Shown here one piece after another: positions 44,491-56,563 of a stretch of DNA of 64,000 nt. The stretch's first letter is position 1. The number at the start of each line of letters is the position of its first letter. A program made the position numbers and the translations under genes. Source of the stretch: Spisula solida (lineage: Eukaryota; Mollusca; Bivalvia; Venerida; Mactridae); the NCBI GenBank assembly GCA_947247005.1, contig OX365962.1, positions 2,887,201 through 2,951,200 of the forward strand, in the 5' to 3' direction. The notes beneath the pieces were generated by a model. The model saw only the letters and a program-made list of their open reading frames with translations. It was not told the DNA's origin and searched no databases.

Positions 44491-45480
44491 ACTACATAAA
44501 TTTAAATCTGTGTTTAAGACCACCAGTGAGCAAAAGATGTCTAATAAAATAAAATATGAAAATACTGTGTTTTATTTTTATCTGTGATTTAAAAATGATT
44601 GTTATTGGGGAGTTCTCAGTACAAATACTGTACTGATAGTGTATTTTGAGAAAAATTGCATTAAATATAATGAAAAATGAGTATATATGGACATCAGAAT
44701 TTTGAATATCAGTTTCATTCTTTTGAATAACTGAACTTTCACCCACAAAGGTTCATCTAGACTTGTATGAAGCACATCCACAAAGTCATTTCATTTGTTG
44801 GTTTTGCATTTATCTGTACTGGTTTTAGCTTACCCTTCAGAGATGAGCTTCTGCTGTTGTCCGTCCGTCCACAATTACATATATATAAAACTATACAATT
44901 TACAAAACGTATATCACAGTACACAGCCATTACAAAGGGTATATCAGCCTCATTATACAACCAAAGTTTTCACCAAACATCTTTATTTAACACAGACCTG
45001 TGATTGATCTAAGGACAAAATCGTGTTATATCAAGATGTTTGGTGTAAACTGTTGTTTATACAATGTAATGTTTTCAATTGGTACATATAATTATATGCA
45101 ACAAGAAGGCCTAGTTGTTCATTGTGTTTTACCTCCTCATCAATGAATGGGAGACTGTTATAAGTTCTTGTTCTACAATCATGGTAGATTTACTAGATAA
45201 ATTGTTGATGAAAAGTTGCCAAGGAGCCTCAAAACACTTTAGTTCGTAAGTATACCTTTTGCCATGGAGACCACAAAAACTGCCATCAGTAAGGGCCTTG
45301 AAAATCTGGCTACGACCCTGACCATACCCATTAAGCTAATTCGTTATGGTCATGCATGACAGGACCACAGGTAACTGTATCATTGAACAATGAAACAAGA
45401 TTTTGTAAAATTATTTATCTTGATCTAAATCAATTTCTGTAAAAGTCTAAATTCCCACCCTAGAGCAAAAATCAAAATCC
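44491..45480. other. Anonymous DNA with a repeat scrap
   Basis: At 44825-44880 GCTTACCCTTCAGAGATGAG CTTCTGCTGTTGTCCGTCC resembles a HINE-like left end. No gene supported. Confidence 0.35.
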
Positions 45481-45665
45481 CCTCACTGGGAGATGCTTTG
45501 CATACCACCGGGATCAAATTTTCGGCCAAAGTCAAAATTTCCCGGGACTCGGCACCATTTTGTCTGCCTAATTCCCATCTATCGGGAACAGCATTCTGTC
45601 AAAAGTCCCGTGTATGCCCGCCGCTCCCCCCTCATGAGGGGAAATATTGCACCAATGATACATTT
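45455..45665. repeat. Truncated copy of the 48.5-kb MITE
   Basis: Shares, in order, TCTAAATTCCCACCCTAGAG, CTCACTGGGAGATGCTTT, TTTCCCGGGACTCGGCACCA and TCGGGAACAGCATTCTGTCA with 48530-48720. The left terminus is missing. Confidence 0.8.
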
Positions 45666-45674
45666 ACCTGTGGA

Positions 45675-45811
45675 CAGGGCCGTATCCAGAGAACAAAAAA
45701 GCATCGGGACAAATATTTTCTAGCGTCTATTTGAGGCATTTCTCCTTCCAAATCATTGTAATTTCTCAAATTTTCACCGAGGCAAACGCCTCGGCGTGGC
45801 TACGGCCCTGC
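45675..45811. mobile_element. 137-bp MITE with CAGGGCCGTA termini
   Basis: CAGGGCCGTATCCAG and the inverse GGCTACGGCCCTG; near the right arm lies the hairpin CGAGGCAAACGCCTCG. Confidence 0.7.
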
Positions 45812-46680
45812 ATTGTATCAGTTTATTAATATTGGATCCCATGAAGTATAAGTAAACGTACTCAAAATAGGATTAAAAAGTATCATGTGGAACGAATTTC
45901 CATGGGCTTTTTCCGATTTAAATACTGAACAATAAATTTAAAGTTCATCAGATTGACAGAAAGCACTGGAGATCGACGTTCTAGCGATAACATATTGAAA
46001 TATCTCTTGGTCCTAATTATCTACGCCCCTGATCATGAATCGTCATATTAATCATGACCATACATACTGTTTGGGTGTTAGGTTTACTGGATCAACATAC
46101 AAATTTTCTTGATGATAGATCCACATGGAATTCTTACTGAACATCAGAAAATACAACACAGTTAGGTTAAAAATGGATTAGATCTGTTATTTTAGTCTTT
46201 ATTAATGATGACACCACCAGATGATAGTTACATATTATAGACGTATACCTACGAATACATCTAGATTCTAAATTCTTTTTTCAATTATAAGTAGATCTAG
46301 ATAGATCTATAATAGCTAGGGCCTACAGATTTTATGAAATCTTACTTTTAACAATCTGTTTAGCATTAAATTAGTATCTGTATATTAATCAACCAACTGG
46401 TTTTATGTACATTTATATACAGTGGTATTTTTTAATGGACCAATGTTCATCGTGTAGATCGGCACTATTATTTGGCCTTTGTTAATTGGGTAATCTAGAT
46501 CTACAATATGCAAATTACTCAAAACTAAACCCCACGCACTAATTTTGTAATTATAAGGACACACATACCCATTTTTACATGCCCTAAGCGGGTTTCATCG
46601 CTAATGAAACCAGTCTGCTAAATAAATTACCACTTTACTTATAATGACCGTATTAACGAAGTTCTACTGTACATGTATAG
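45812..46680. other. Anonymous AT-rich DNA
   Basis: Nothing recognised. Confidence 0.35.
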
Positions 46681-47065
46681 CACCGACTAACGGTATGACG
46701 TCACGCGCTACGTAACCCTAGACTAAGTGTGTGACGTCACAGAATACACAAATACTGGGTTAGAATAAAAATCAATTACTCCTTAGAAATGAATTGGCAA
46801 CGGTTGTAAATTAATTGCATCTTTTCTATTATAATTTACTACAGCAGTAAAAATACCAATACATTACAGATTATCGATTTACTATTTGGGACTATGTTTT
46901 GTATCGGGTTGTTTATCAACAAGCGTCACTCGTCCCGGACGAGTCACTTTGGGTTATCACTACACTTATATCCGAGGTATTTATCTGGCGTAACGTTAGT
47001 AGCGATAAATGCCGTACGGACCGTTCCGATTGGCACACAAACAAACAGGAGTTTATCAAGGTAAT
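46681..47065 (+). promoter_or_regulatory. Candidate promoter/5' exon with two CRE octamers
   Basis: TGACGTCAC at 46696 and 46732, a local rise in CpG at 46690-47040, and an ATTGG box at 47028. The open frame from 46899 ends at a possible donor ATCAAG|GTAATA (47060). No downstream exon recognised before the inverted-repeat element at 47269. Weak evidence. Confidence 0.25.
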
Positions 47066-47194
47066 ATTAAAGTTTAATGTTTACCTGTTGTCGTACATTT
47101 AGTTGTATGTTTAATTGTTGTCGTACATAATACACGTCTAACAAAAACTTCGAAACAAAGACAATTCTGAATTTCAATGTCTTACCGTGCAAGG

Positions 47195-47304
47195 AAATGT
47201 CTAGTAATACGATCCCGTACTCGCGGTAATACAGGCCTACTAATACGGTTCCGTACTCGCGGTAATACAGGCCTACTAATACGGTTCCGTACCGGTATGA
47301 CTAA
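47195..47304. repeat. 36-bp tandem repeat
   Basis: About 2.5 copies of GGCCTACTAATACGGTTCCG TACTCGCGGTAATACA (36 bp). It lies at the left border of the 5.8-kb inverted-repeat element; the last copy overlaps the arm. Confidence 0.85.
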
Positions 47305-48454
47305 AATACGAAATGGACATTTTCCTGCGAAAAGGACGAAATGGACGAAAAGGAGTTTCCAAAATAATATATCGTCATTTTCTACTGTTTTAATCACTTT
47401 AAATAATTATTGTTTTATGTAGATACAATTATGAGATGATAACAAAGTTGATAAAGACAAAAAATGGAGCATTTTATCAAATATATTGAGATTAGATCCA
47501 TATACGCAAAATAGAAATTGCATCTGCGAAAAGGAGATTTCATAGCTGATCGTGACATTCATTTCATAGTTTATAATTTGTATTAAATACTTTATGATAT
47601 TTGTGTGTATACGGCGAAAGCCAAGCTATAATTTATTTATTATTGTGTTAAGAGTAAAAAAACTCCTACGAAAAGGAGATTTTCACGTAGATTTTCCTAC
47701 GAAATGGAGTTGTGAAATCACTAAAATTATAGACAATTTCGATAGAGTTGTAAGATCTTAAGTAAAATTATAATGTATGTCTATGGTTTTAATGTTAATA
47801 AAGTTAATGAAGAAAAAAAAGAAATAATTAAAAATGTCGAGATTATATATTTAGGCAGATCGATGGGGGAAATATAGTTCTCTACAAAAAGGAGATTTCA
47901 TAGTTTATTATTTCCTGGTAAATTATTTGTAAAGGTATAAGATGATTACAAAGGTTGAATTTAAACATTAATGTTATATTAATAAAAGTAATTTAAAAGT
48001 ATATTTGTTTGATTTCAGCAGAGCGTTAAATGTAAAAAAATACCCTTATGAAAAAAAAGATTTCTCTGCCAAAAGCCGTATTGTTTTCATTTTGTAGTGA
48101 AGTGTTTAATGTGTACATTGGTGTATTAACTATCAATAATGGTTGGCAATGCAGAGATTTAGTTTGCTATATATCACCTAGAGATAGTTGATACAAACTA
48201 AATTTCAACATTCCAATGACCCTTGATAAATTTTCGAAGGTACAGCGAAATGTACTTCAACACACTTTTTTATAACTCAATAGCGAGTCCAATGTACAAT
48301 GCGACCTCTCTTGAACAACACCCATTTGGAAACACAAAATTTGGTCGTAGTACAGCGACGGGAAATATCAGTGTTGATCTTCGTATTAGAGATTATTCTT
48401 GTAGATCTAAATATCTACAGGTGTGTTAACATTATACTATTTCTAGCATAATTC

Positions 48455-48747
48455 ATGCACCTATCAATGTTTTCCCCAGGAGGGGGGCGGCGGGCTGACC
48501 CAGGGGAATTTGACATTTTTACTTTTTCAAAGTCTAAATTCCCACCCTAGAGCAAGGGCAATTTGTCAAAATTCCCTCACTGGGAGATGCTTTATATATC
48601 CCCCGGGATCAAAATTTCGGCCAAAATCAAAATTTCCCGGGATTCGGCACCATTCTGTCTGTCAAATTCCCACCTATCGGGAACAGCCTTCTGTCAAAAG
48701 TCCTGTGTATGCCCCCCCCCCCTGAGGGAAAACATTGATAGGTGCAT
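48455..48747. mobile_element. 293-bp MITE with ATGCACCTATCAATG termini
   Basis: ATGCACCTATCAATGTTTTC and the inverse GAAAACATTGATAGGTGCAT, then G-run/C-run arms. The central TTTCCCGGGATTCGGCACCA block is shared with 45455-45665. Confidence 0.85.
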
Positions 48748-48749
48748 CA

Positions 48750-49155
48750 ATGACCAGCAGTCAATGAAGGCAAACAGCAAATAATATTTAGATATATATA
48801 ATTCGTTCTACGCATTACGTAAATACCTGTAGGACAGCTAAAATTACAGAACATTACTATGTATTCATGACACGCCTCATTCTAACAACGTATAAGCAGG
48901 TAGATTTATTAGAGCTACCTGGTATAAGAGACTGTGTGGATCAAACTCCTAGCCGCCTGCTCAACCATCTTGTAAATATTAAATTTGAGCTGATGTGTAC
49001 ACGAATAGTACTGACTCATAACTGATTATCGTATACATTGCTATCGCATGTCCGCCGTAAGAATATTTCACAATATCCACATTTTGTCATTAAAAATCCG
49101 AGCCAACCGTTCATACGACGGAAGTACGGCAATAGCCACCGCTCCATAATTGTGA
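48750..49155. other. Anonymous DNA inside the 5.8-kb element
   Basis: Nothing recognised. Confidence 0.35.
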
Positions 49156-49515
49156 AAGAAAAGTAGCGTCAAATCCTGTAGTCTTGGGAAGAAACTTAAC
49201 ACGACCAGCCCCCGATCTCCCTAAGCATCTCAATTTGAGCTTAATCTCATCAAAAATATTGGCATGTGTCTTTGAGGTAATTTTCTTGAGAGTCTGGGCT
49301 CAAACTTGGTATCACAGCACAGAAACACCATTCTGAGTTAAATTATTACAGTCAACTTTCAAGAGCTCAAACTTCAGATCTATCAAAAATTCAGACTCTG
49401 ATTTGAGCAAAATCTCAATTTGTGCTGAGTTTTCTACTTGAGATGCTGCGGGAGATTGGGGGCTGGTCGTGTTAAGTTTCTTCCCAAGACTACAGGATTT
49501 GACGCTACTTTTCTT
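49156..49515. mobile_element. 360-bp MITE with long terminal inverted repeat
   Basis: AAGAAAAGTAGCGTCAAATC CTGTAGTCTTGGGAAGAAAC and on through CTTAACACGACCAGCCCCC is mirrored almost perfectly at 49450-49515, a repeat of about 65 bp. The inner part (AAGCATCTCAA...TTGAGATGCT) matches the MITE at 30.2 kb. Confidence 0.9.
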
Positions 49516-52180
49516 ATCTAGCTAGATAGGGTTAGATTTATCGGATACGCATATACGCCGCATGTCGGCAGGATACGGGTTCCGTACTGTAGTTTTTATT
49601 TACCGAAAAAACTTACTATTTGACATTTTTTTATTCCTTAAACTGCGTAATATCGTTTATTTAAGCTAATTTGTTATAAAATTGCAAATATTTGGGTAAG
49701 ATTCCTCCTAATAAAGGTATATTTGGGTGTAATTGGGTATATTTGGGTATTTCGTGCCGCCCTTAGCTGTAGCTATAGAGAGGTTGGTTTTCTGAGTCGC
49801 TTTGAAGAAGTTGTACATGTATTGTAGTTGTATATGGCAGTAATAATATATGTGGAATATATATTTATATACTTTGTACATTTTTTTCATGGCTGTTATA
49901 TACTGGTATGGGATTTAAAATATTTTTTAATTGCTACTGCTCATATTCTGTTTGTTTTCGGATAAACAATATCGTAGCTTAAGGTAGATCCTACCCCTTG
50001 AAAATGCTTGAAAAACATACACTTGAAAAAAACTATTTCAAACAGCGTATGCCATCTGATTTTATCATATATTATAAGAAACCATTGTAGCACTTGCGTG
50101 TGATGTGAAATGTACCATATAGTCGCCTTATTCAAATGCTTACACTAAAATAAAGGCGATTTTTGACTGAAAAATACAGCATTTTTTTCAAAATGTCAAA
50201 CGTTATCATTATTGTATTTTATAATACGAACTCATTGAATATACTTTAAAATTAATCGTCGCAAGGGCATGCCAGGCTTGAAATTAGCTGCTGGTGTTTT
50301 GTTTACCAGAAAAACACCTTCATGTTGATGTGTAATTTCGACAAGGAAGTCGCCATGTTTGCTCCCTCCTGTCACCACAGTAAACGTACAGCAACATGTT
50401 TTTCAAACAAAGTAATCAACATAATCGATAGCCAGATCGAATAAAGAACTTTATTGCATTAATAATTTATCAACTTTACAAACGATCCTACGATAATAAC
50501 AATGAAATCCAAATATTTATTATTGTTTTCATCTCAATTGTTTACGAATTTCGCGCTGTGTAGCAAATTTATATTCATGCGCCAAAGTAGTGCGACAGTT
50601 TATCGACGAAACCATTATAATGCGGTGTTCATAATGTGCCGTTCATAACGAATGATGACATCGAATACAATATGATACTTACGGTCCCAATGAAGCATCA
50701 ATATCAGCATTTTCCTATCTCAACACATGCTGCACATGTTAGCGAATTGATAATTTGATATGTGTTACGAGGCTGTCTGTCAAACATTATTTTAGCTAAA
50801 TTACAAAAGTACTATGCGTTTTTAAATAATCCTTATGTTATTTATGCTCGTATAATCATTGCAAACACAGTTTTGTAACTCGATTGTCTGGATCATGTCT
50901 CGATCACATATACAGTTTGTGTAAAATCGGTCATTACATGTAGCTGTCAAAATATTTCAATCCACACGAATAGTCCGTGCAAATGTTACAACGTGCTCGG
51001 TAAGTTTATGTATGGTGTGAGGTTACTGCCATGCTATATTATCGTCTGCAAATAGTTTTTTGAGTAATATTTAACCATTTTAACACACAAACTGACCAAA
51101 TACAGCATTTTCTTCATGTTAAAAGAAACGGACTAACGGACGGAACAAACGTTATCAGTGACCAGTACGACTAAAGATAAATTAGCAATTTCTTTGGTAT
51201 ATAAACAAATAAAATACAGTGGAAAGGAATATCTAACTAAATATGTGTATAATTGAAAGAAATACTAAAGCTTTAATTAATTTTCCATAAACCTGTTTCA
51301 GTTCTTTCGAGGTAACTTAAAACTTGTACAAATAATCAAGTTTTTTTAAAAGTCTTATAGACCCGATAAAATCGGTTATTGACAAACCAACAACTATCTG
51401 GTCCGTCAGGTCCACCGTACCCTAAACTATTTAGGATTTATTAAAAGTAGGCCTTCACACATACACATGTGATATATTTTAATTAATGTTGATGTATTTT
51501 ATTGTTCAAAATCAATGCATTTTGACTGCTTTTATTAAAATAAATGGGCAGGCATGACCTTGATCAAATATTTGACAACCACAATTTCTAATTTTTCTAG
51601 CATTTTGTTACCCAATAAATGAGACTGACATTTTGAAAAATGTTACCTGTTTTGTAATTAACTTTTTATAAATACATTTTTATAACAAGTGAATATAACA
51701 AAAACACTCATTGATATAGATTATTTGAACTTTAAGCTACAAAATGATATATGAGACTAATGTGTTTTTATGCCAAAAGCGTATTTAATTCACTGAAGAA
51801 AAATACACATTTTCGCCCATTAGAGTGAACCTTAATCATAAAGGGCGCATCACAGTTAAATATTTTAGACAATCAACTTTGGGACATAATTACATTATCA
51901 CATTGTCACCCTTCGTAAGTGTGTCAATGCAAGGTGTTGATTGGTTGTATAATCCCTTTATCCACACAATGCGTTGTCCTGACAAAACACCGTATTTCTG
52001 TGATAAAGGAAAGTCATTGCTTTGATGATATTGACAGTTTGTATATTATTTATCAATTATGAATTCCTTAATCATATGCAGTGTACTCAAATCTACAATA
52101 TTCATTGCGTAACAAATAGAATCTACAATTCTATAAAATACTCTTTATGGCATGCAATTCACAAGAACATGACTGTATAT
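49516..52180. other. Anonymous AT-rich interior of the 5.8-kb element
   Basis: No frame over 67 codons and no recognisable domain. AGGTAGATCCTACC-type palindrome at 49981-49997. Confidence 0.4.
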
Positions 52181-52840
52181 TGATCTCCTTTTCGTATGTC
52201 CTTTTCGCTGAGAAATCTCCTTTTCGTAGGCGCAAAATTTACATTCCGTGCTTTGATATACTCTTAAAATATCTTTTACAATTATATCTATTTTTTCCTT
52301 TATTTACTTTATTATCATCTAACTAATATATATATTAATAAAAATACTCTTTTATGGCATGCAATTCACAAAAAATGACTATATACTGATTTTCATCTCC
52401 TTTTTGTATGTCCCTTTTGCCGAGAAATCTTCTTTTCGTAGGCACAAAATTTACATTCCGTGCATTGATAATATTATAATCTCAATACCTTTTACAATTA
52501 TATCTATTTTTTCCTTTATTTACTTTATTATCATCTAATTTATATATATTAATAAAAATACTCTTTTATACCATGCAATTCACAATAAAATGACTATAAT
52601 TTATAATTAATTTTTATCTCCTTTGCGTATGTCCTTTTTGCCGGAAAATCTCCATTTCGTAGGCGCAAAATTTACATTCCGTTTTGCATGCAATAAATAA
52701 ATATTGACGTTTTATCAATAATAATTTGATGTTATGTTTACTTACTGTCATATTATAAATGTATATTGACATTATTTTATCCTTTTATTGCAAATAGTTA
52801 TGTATGAAATGCATGTATATCGGCTATTGAAATCTCCTTC
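52180..52840. repeat. Three tandem units of about 210 bp in the right arm
   Basis: TCTCCTTTTCGTATGTCC ... CGTAGGCGCAAAATTTACAT TCCG followed by TTTTTCCTTTATTTACTTTA recur at about 52188, 52398 and 52617. Confidence 0.85.
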
Positions 52841-53234
52841 TCGCAGATGCAATTTCTATCTAGCGTATATGGATCTAATCTCAATATATTTGATAAAATG
52901 CTCCATTTTTTATCTTTATCAACTTCATTATCATCTAATAATTGTATCTACATAAAACAATAATTATTTAAAGTGATTAAAACAGCAGAAAATGACGATA
53001 TATTATTTTGGAATCTCCTTTTCGTCCATTTCGTCCTTTTCGCAGTATAATGTCCATTTCGTATTTTAGTCATACCCGTTCCGTACTACTGGCCTAGTCT
53101 TATCTCACTTCGGTTGCAAGTATGCCTTGTACTTTGGAAATAGTTTTACGTTAGTATAACAAGTTACAAGAGCTACCGAACATAAAAAGTGTATACCTGA
53201 AACTGTAAGCGGATTAGTTGTTGGGTAATTAATA

Positions 53235-54292
53235 GGCAGTGGCTATTCTTACGGGCCTGCATGAATAGCCTATTCTTACGGAGCCGTAAAATAGTGAAAC
53301 AGCGCCGGAGTGGCTTTTCTTACGGAAGTTTTATACGCAGTTATTTCGATTAGTCCTTTTGTAATTGGAATTCTTTTGTAATTATCACCAAAGTTATAAT
53401 TTATAAAAAGTCAACCGGCGAACAAGACAGATTACTCATGTCCTTGAAATATAATGTGATAATTCATCTTCTTCTTAATATAGTCATTATCATTGTAACT
53501 TTGAGTAAAGAAATTATAAGTAATTTCCAACCTGTACCTTAACAAAATAATGTTAATTAATATTAGGTGTTAAATTCTTAAGTAGTCTGTTCCACGGAGC
53601 TGAATAGCAAACAGTTAATTCGTAGTATAACGTGTGGAAGAGTAAATTAAATTCCTAGATTCTGAGCAACTGTGTAGTGGCTGCATATAAGCTAAACGCA
53701 AAATACACGCTTTTCATTATAACCATGCACTACGGCTTTCTCCTTAATTCCGTGATTGGAGTTAGATCCTCATCTTCCAAAGACTTAGAAAGTCTTACAG
53801 TTGTATTCATGAAGGCAGAGATCGAATTTCGGTCATAAACAAGTAAGTCACTGTTATAATTATAACGTTACATCCTAGGAGTGATAATTTAACACCAAAT
53901 GTTAATTAATTGTTAAGGTACAGTTCGAACATTACTTACATGTACATAAGAGATCGGTACATTTAAATAAAACAGCCGTAAGAATAGTCATTCGCGGTCA
54001 GTACCGCTATTCTTACGCAACTCGATCTCTGCCTCCATGAATACAACTGTAAGAATTTCTAAGTCTTTGGAAGACGAGGATTTTTCTCCAATCTGTACTT
54101 TTTTGATACGTGGGTACATTCATTTTGAAAAGAAAATGTCAATAAATACATTTAGAATATGAAAGGTAATCGCTTTAAATGTGTCATATATATATTTATA
54201 TTCATTAAATTACTGCGTATAAAACTGCCGTAAGAATAGCCACTCCGGGGCTGTTGTACTATTCTTACGGAGCCGTAAGAATAGCCACTGCC
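53235..54292. mobile_element. Mutator-like foldback element with 9-bp duplication
   Basis: Perfect duplication TAATTAATA at 53226-53234 and 54293-54301. Termini GGCAGTGGCTATTCTTACGG and inverse. Subterminal hairpins ATTCTTACGG/CCGTAAGAAT recur. An inner inverted pair lies at 53771-53833 and 54013-54085 (CTTCCAAAGACTTAGAAAGT ... ACTGTAAGAATTTCTAAGTC). The termini resemble the element at 35743 (GGAAGTGGCTA). Confidence 0.87.
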
Positions 54293-54301
54293 TAATTAAT
54301 A

Positions 54302-55260
54302 TGTATATCACGGAGACTTGGACATGACTTGACCTTCAATTAGCATAATTTAACAGCTGATTTATTGTCTTTATTTATAACCCTAGTTGTAATTGTATGT
54401 TTTCATTTGAGGGAAGGGTTTTTATGTATTTAAAATTGCATGGCAGGATTTTTAGAAATCTGCCAAGATAGAATGTGATATCATAAGCAGATCAATCTAA
54501 TTCAGATTTGATTGAAATCAGAAACTATTTTTTGTAATACATTTCTGGTTTCTAGGCTATTTTTGGTCGTTTTGACTTTGGGGCATTTTCATCTGGGGGC
54601 GTTTTGACTGGATACCGCTATTTCAGAATGTCATTTCTTGATATACGGAATAAGTCTGCTTGCCATGGTTACAAACTTTTGTTGATCTATCATACAGAAA
54701 CATAAAGGAATGATTGTTATTCATTAAGGTCTAGTTCATTTCTTATTAAGATGTCAGTTTGTTATTTGTCAGGGTTTTGAATTTGAATATGTTGTATATA
54801 ATGTTTGGTCCAACAGAATTCTTGGAGGTCCTACTGACTATTGAGCAATTATAAAATAACTGTATTCTTACTATGTTTGTTATTGTTCTATTTTGAAATG
54901 TTTATGGTATTTCATTCAATAATTTCCACTATAAGTTTGCATGCTCTCTTCAAAAAGCATTTAGATCCTATTAAAAATATTTTCTTGGAAATGTACTGTT
55001 GTCAACAGGACAGCCTGGACCTCCGGCATTCCAAGAGTTACTGGTCCTCCATGAAAAGCATTGGTTTCTGACCAGCAGACCAGTGTGAGTGTCGAACCCT
55101 GTCTTCAAGCTAAAAATACTATTGTTGTCCATAGTCTATGTCCAAATGATCACAACTGATCACAACATGGAATGATTTTTTCATTAGTCGGGCTTCATGT
55201 ACCTCCAAGTAGATGCCATTCACTCTCTTACAGGGTGAATCATACTCTCCCTACTAACCT
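54302..55260. other. Anonymous AT-rich DNA
   Basis: The 76-residue frame 54841-55071 has no known motif. Nothing else seen. Confidence 0.4.
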
Positions 55261-55275
55261 AAATAAAAATAAATA

Positions 55276-55894
55276 TACCAGATTTATGTAGCGCCCTTTT
55301 CAAGCGAACGCACGTTCAAAGGCACTTTACCCATTTTGCAGTCACAAGGGCGCAGGTGCATCCTCTACCAGTGCAGATACACCATGATCTGACCAGAGGG
55401 ACATACTGAGAGAAAGCCCCTGAAGGGAGAGAGATACATTAGATACAGGCATGTCCGGCGCTGCAGATGTGCACCTAGCTCTTGTTTCAAATAGACAGCC
55501 TGGTTGTTTAACGTGCCCGGTATATAGCACAGATACACAGCTTCCTGGTATATAGCACCGATACACAGCTTCCTGGTATATAGCACCGATACACAGCTTC
55601 CTGGTATATAGCACAGATACACAGCTTCCTGGTATATAGCACCGATACACAGCTTCCTGGTATATAGCACCGATACACAGCTTCCTGGTATATAGCACCG
55701 ATACACAGCTTCCTGGTATATAGCACGGATACACAGCTTGTCAGCTTCCTGGCACTTCCAGACAGCACTTCCAGACACAGATATAGCGGGAAATATTATA
55801 AATATTTCAGAAATGTCAAAGTTCCGATGCCAGGGATTGAACCCACGACCTCTGGATTGACAGCCCAGTGCGTTACCACTGAGCTAAATCCGCT
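55276..55894 (-). mobile_element. tRNA-derived SINE with best-preserved head (copy 4)
   Basis: Minus strand from 55894: AGCGGATTTAGCTCAGTGGT (box A), anticodon arm CTGGG-CTGTCAA-TCCAG (GTC, Asp-like), GTGGGTTCAATCCCTGGC (box B), TATTTCCCGCTATATCTG, the body, and the tail TAGCGCC...ACATAAATCTGG. A 28-bp minisatellite interrupts the body. The tail GCGCTATATAAAT-type end is shared with the other copies. Confidence 0.9.
55517..55740. repeat. 28-bp minisatellite inside the SINE
   Basis: About eight copies of CTTCCTGGTATATAGCACCG ATACACAG. The unit equals SINE sequence present once in the other copies (GGAAGCTGTGTATCGGTGCT). Three units make 84 bp, giving the overlapping minus-strand frames of up to 137 residues, which are not genes. 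Confidence 0.93.
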
Positions 55895-55999
55895 ACCGTA
55901 ACAAATAGATACATACTAATGTTTATATTATATATCTATAATATCATGCATTTTGTAGAGAGTACTCAAGCGAGCGATATATGGTGCCCTGGACCATTC

Positions 56000-56056
56000 T
56001 TTTTATGCCCCCGTATCGATAGATCGGGAGGCATATAGTGATTCACCTGTCCGCCC

Positions 56057-56090
<34 letters not shown>

Positions 56091-56265
56091 TCGTCCGTCC
56101 GTCCTGGTTAACCAAAATTGACTGTTTCTTCTAGCATTAATATGGCTTGCTACAAAGCTTTTATACTTGCATGGATGTTGTATATGAACACTCTCCACAC
56201 ACCTGTATCACCTAACCCCATTTTGACATTCACCTTGACCTAATTTTGGACTTATTTATAGACAA
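56000..56265. mobile_element. HINE-like repeat fragment with (GTCC/GTTC)n
   Basis: ATGCCCCCGTATCGATAGAT CGGGAGGCATATAG hairpin-like left end, then CCGTCCGTTCGTTCGTTCG, then ACACCTGTATCACCTAACCC. No right end. Confidence 0.6.
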
Positions 56266-56276
56266 GGCTTCCACAG

Positions 56277-56447
56277 CTTTTCAGTTCCGTGAGAGAATTG
56301 TTCTATTTTCATATGGCTCTGATGGAACTGAAAACCGTTGTAACGCTCGGACAGAACTCAGATTTCAGGTATCATGGGTGTTACATTGATTTCAGTTCCA
56401 TCAGAGCCCATATATAAATAGAAGAACTCTCTCACGGAACTGAAAAG
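56277..56447. mobile_element. 171-bp MITE upstream of the zinc-finger exon
   Basis: CTTTTCAGTTCCGTGAGAGA ... GGCTCTGATGGAACTGAAA is mirrored by TTTCAGTTCCATCAGAGCC ... TCTCTCACGGAACTGAAAAG, arms of about 58 bp around a 55-bp loop. It ends about 105 bp before the splice acceptor of the zinc-finger exon. Confidence 0.9.
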
Positions 56448-56563
56448 CGATATATTGGGATTCATACTGTGTTTCTTTCAACAGCCAAAACCCCATTATT
56501 GTGGTGTGCTATGGTGCTAGTTTGATAAATAATTCCTACAGTTTTATTACAGGTTCTGGTAAC

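Larger units (their letters stand above)
47269..53095. mobile_element. 5.8-kb inverted-repeat element with repeated CGAAAAGGAG motifs
   Basis: The left arm (47269 to about 47560) is the inverse of about 52820-53095: AGGCC...CGTAC, TATGACTAAAATACGAAATG, GACGAAATGGACGAAAAGGA, TATATTGAGATTAGATCCAT and GAAATTGCATCTGCG occur in mirrored order. Further motifs GCGAAAAGGAGATTT lie at about 47525, 47665 and 47885 on the left, and TCTCCTTTTCGTA near 52190, 52400 and 52620 on the right. No transposase frame is visible; younger insertions (48455-48747, 49156-49515) occupy part of the interior. Confidence 0.78.

Noticed and set aside
55342..55778. Minus-strand frames of 86 to 137 residues with CIGAIYQEAV repeats
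   Set aside because: 28-bp minisatellite within a SINE; three units equal 84 bp, so frames persist.
55818..55894. A functional tRNA-Asp gene
   Set aside because: Boxes and anticodon arm are good, but the sequence is joined to a SINE body shared with three other loci and is not terminated by a T-run.
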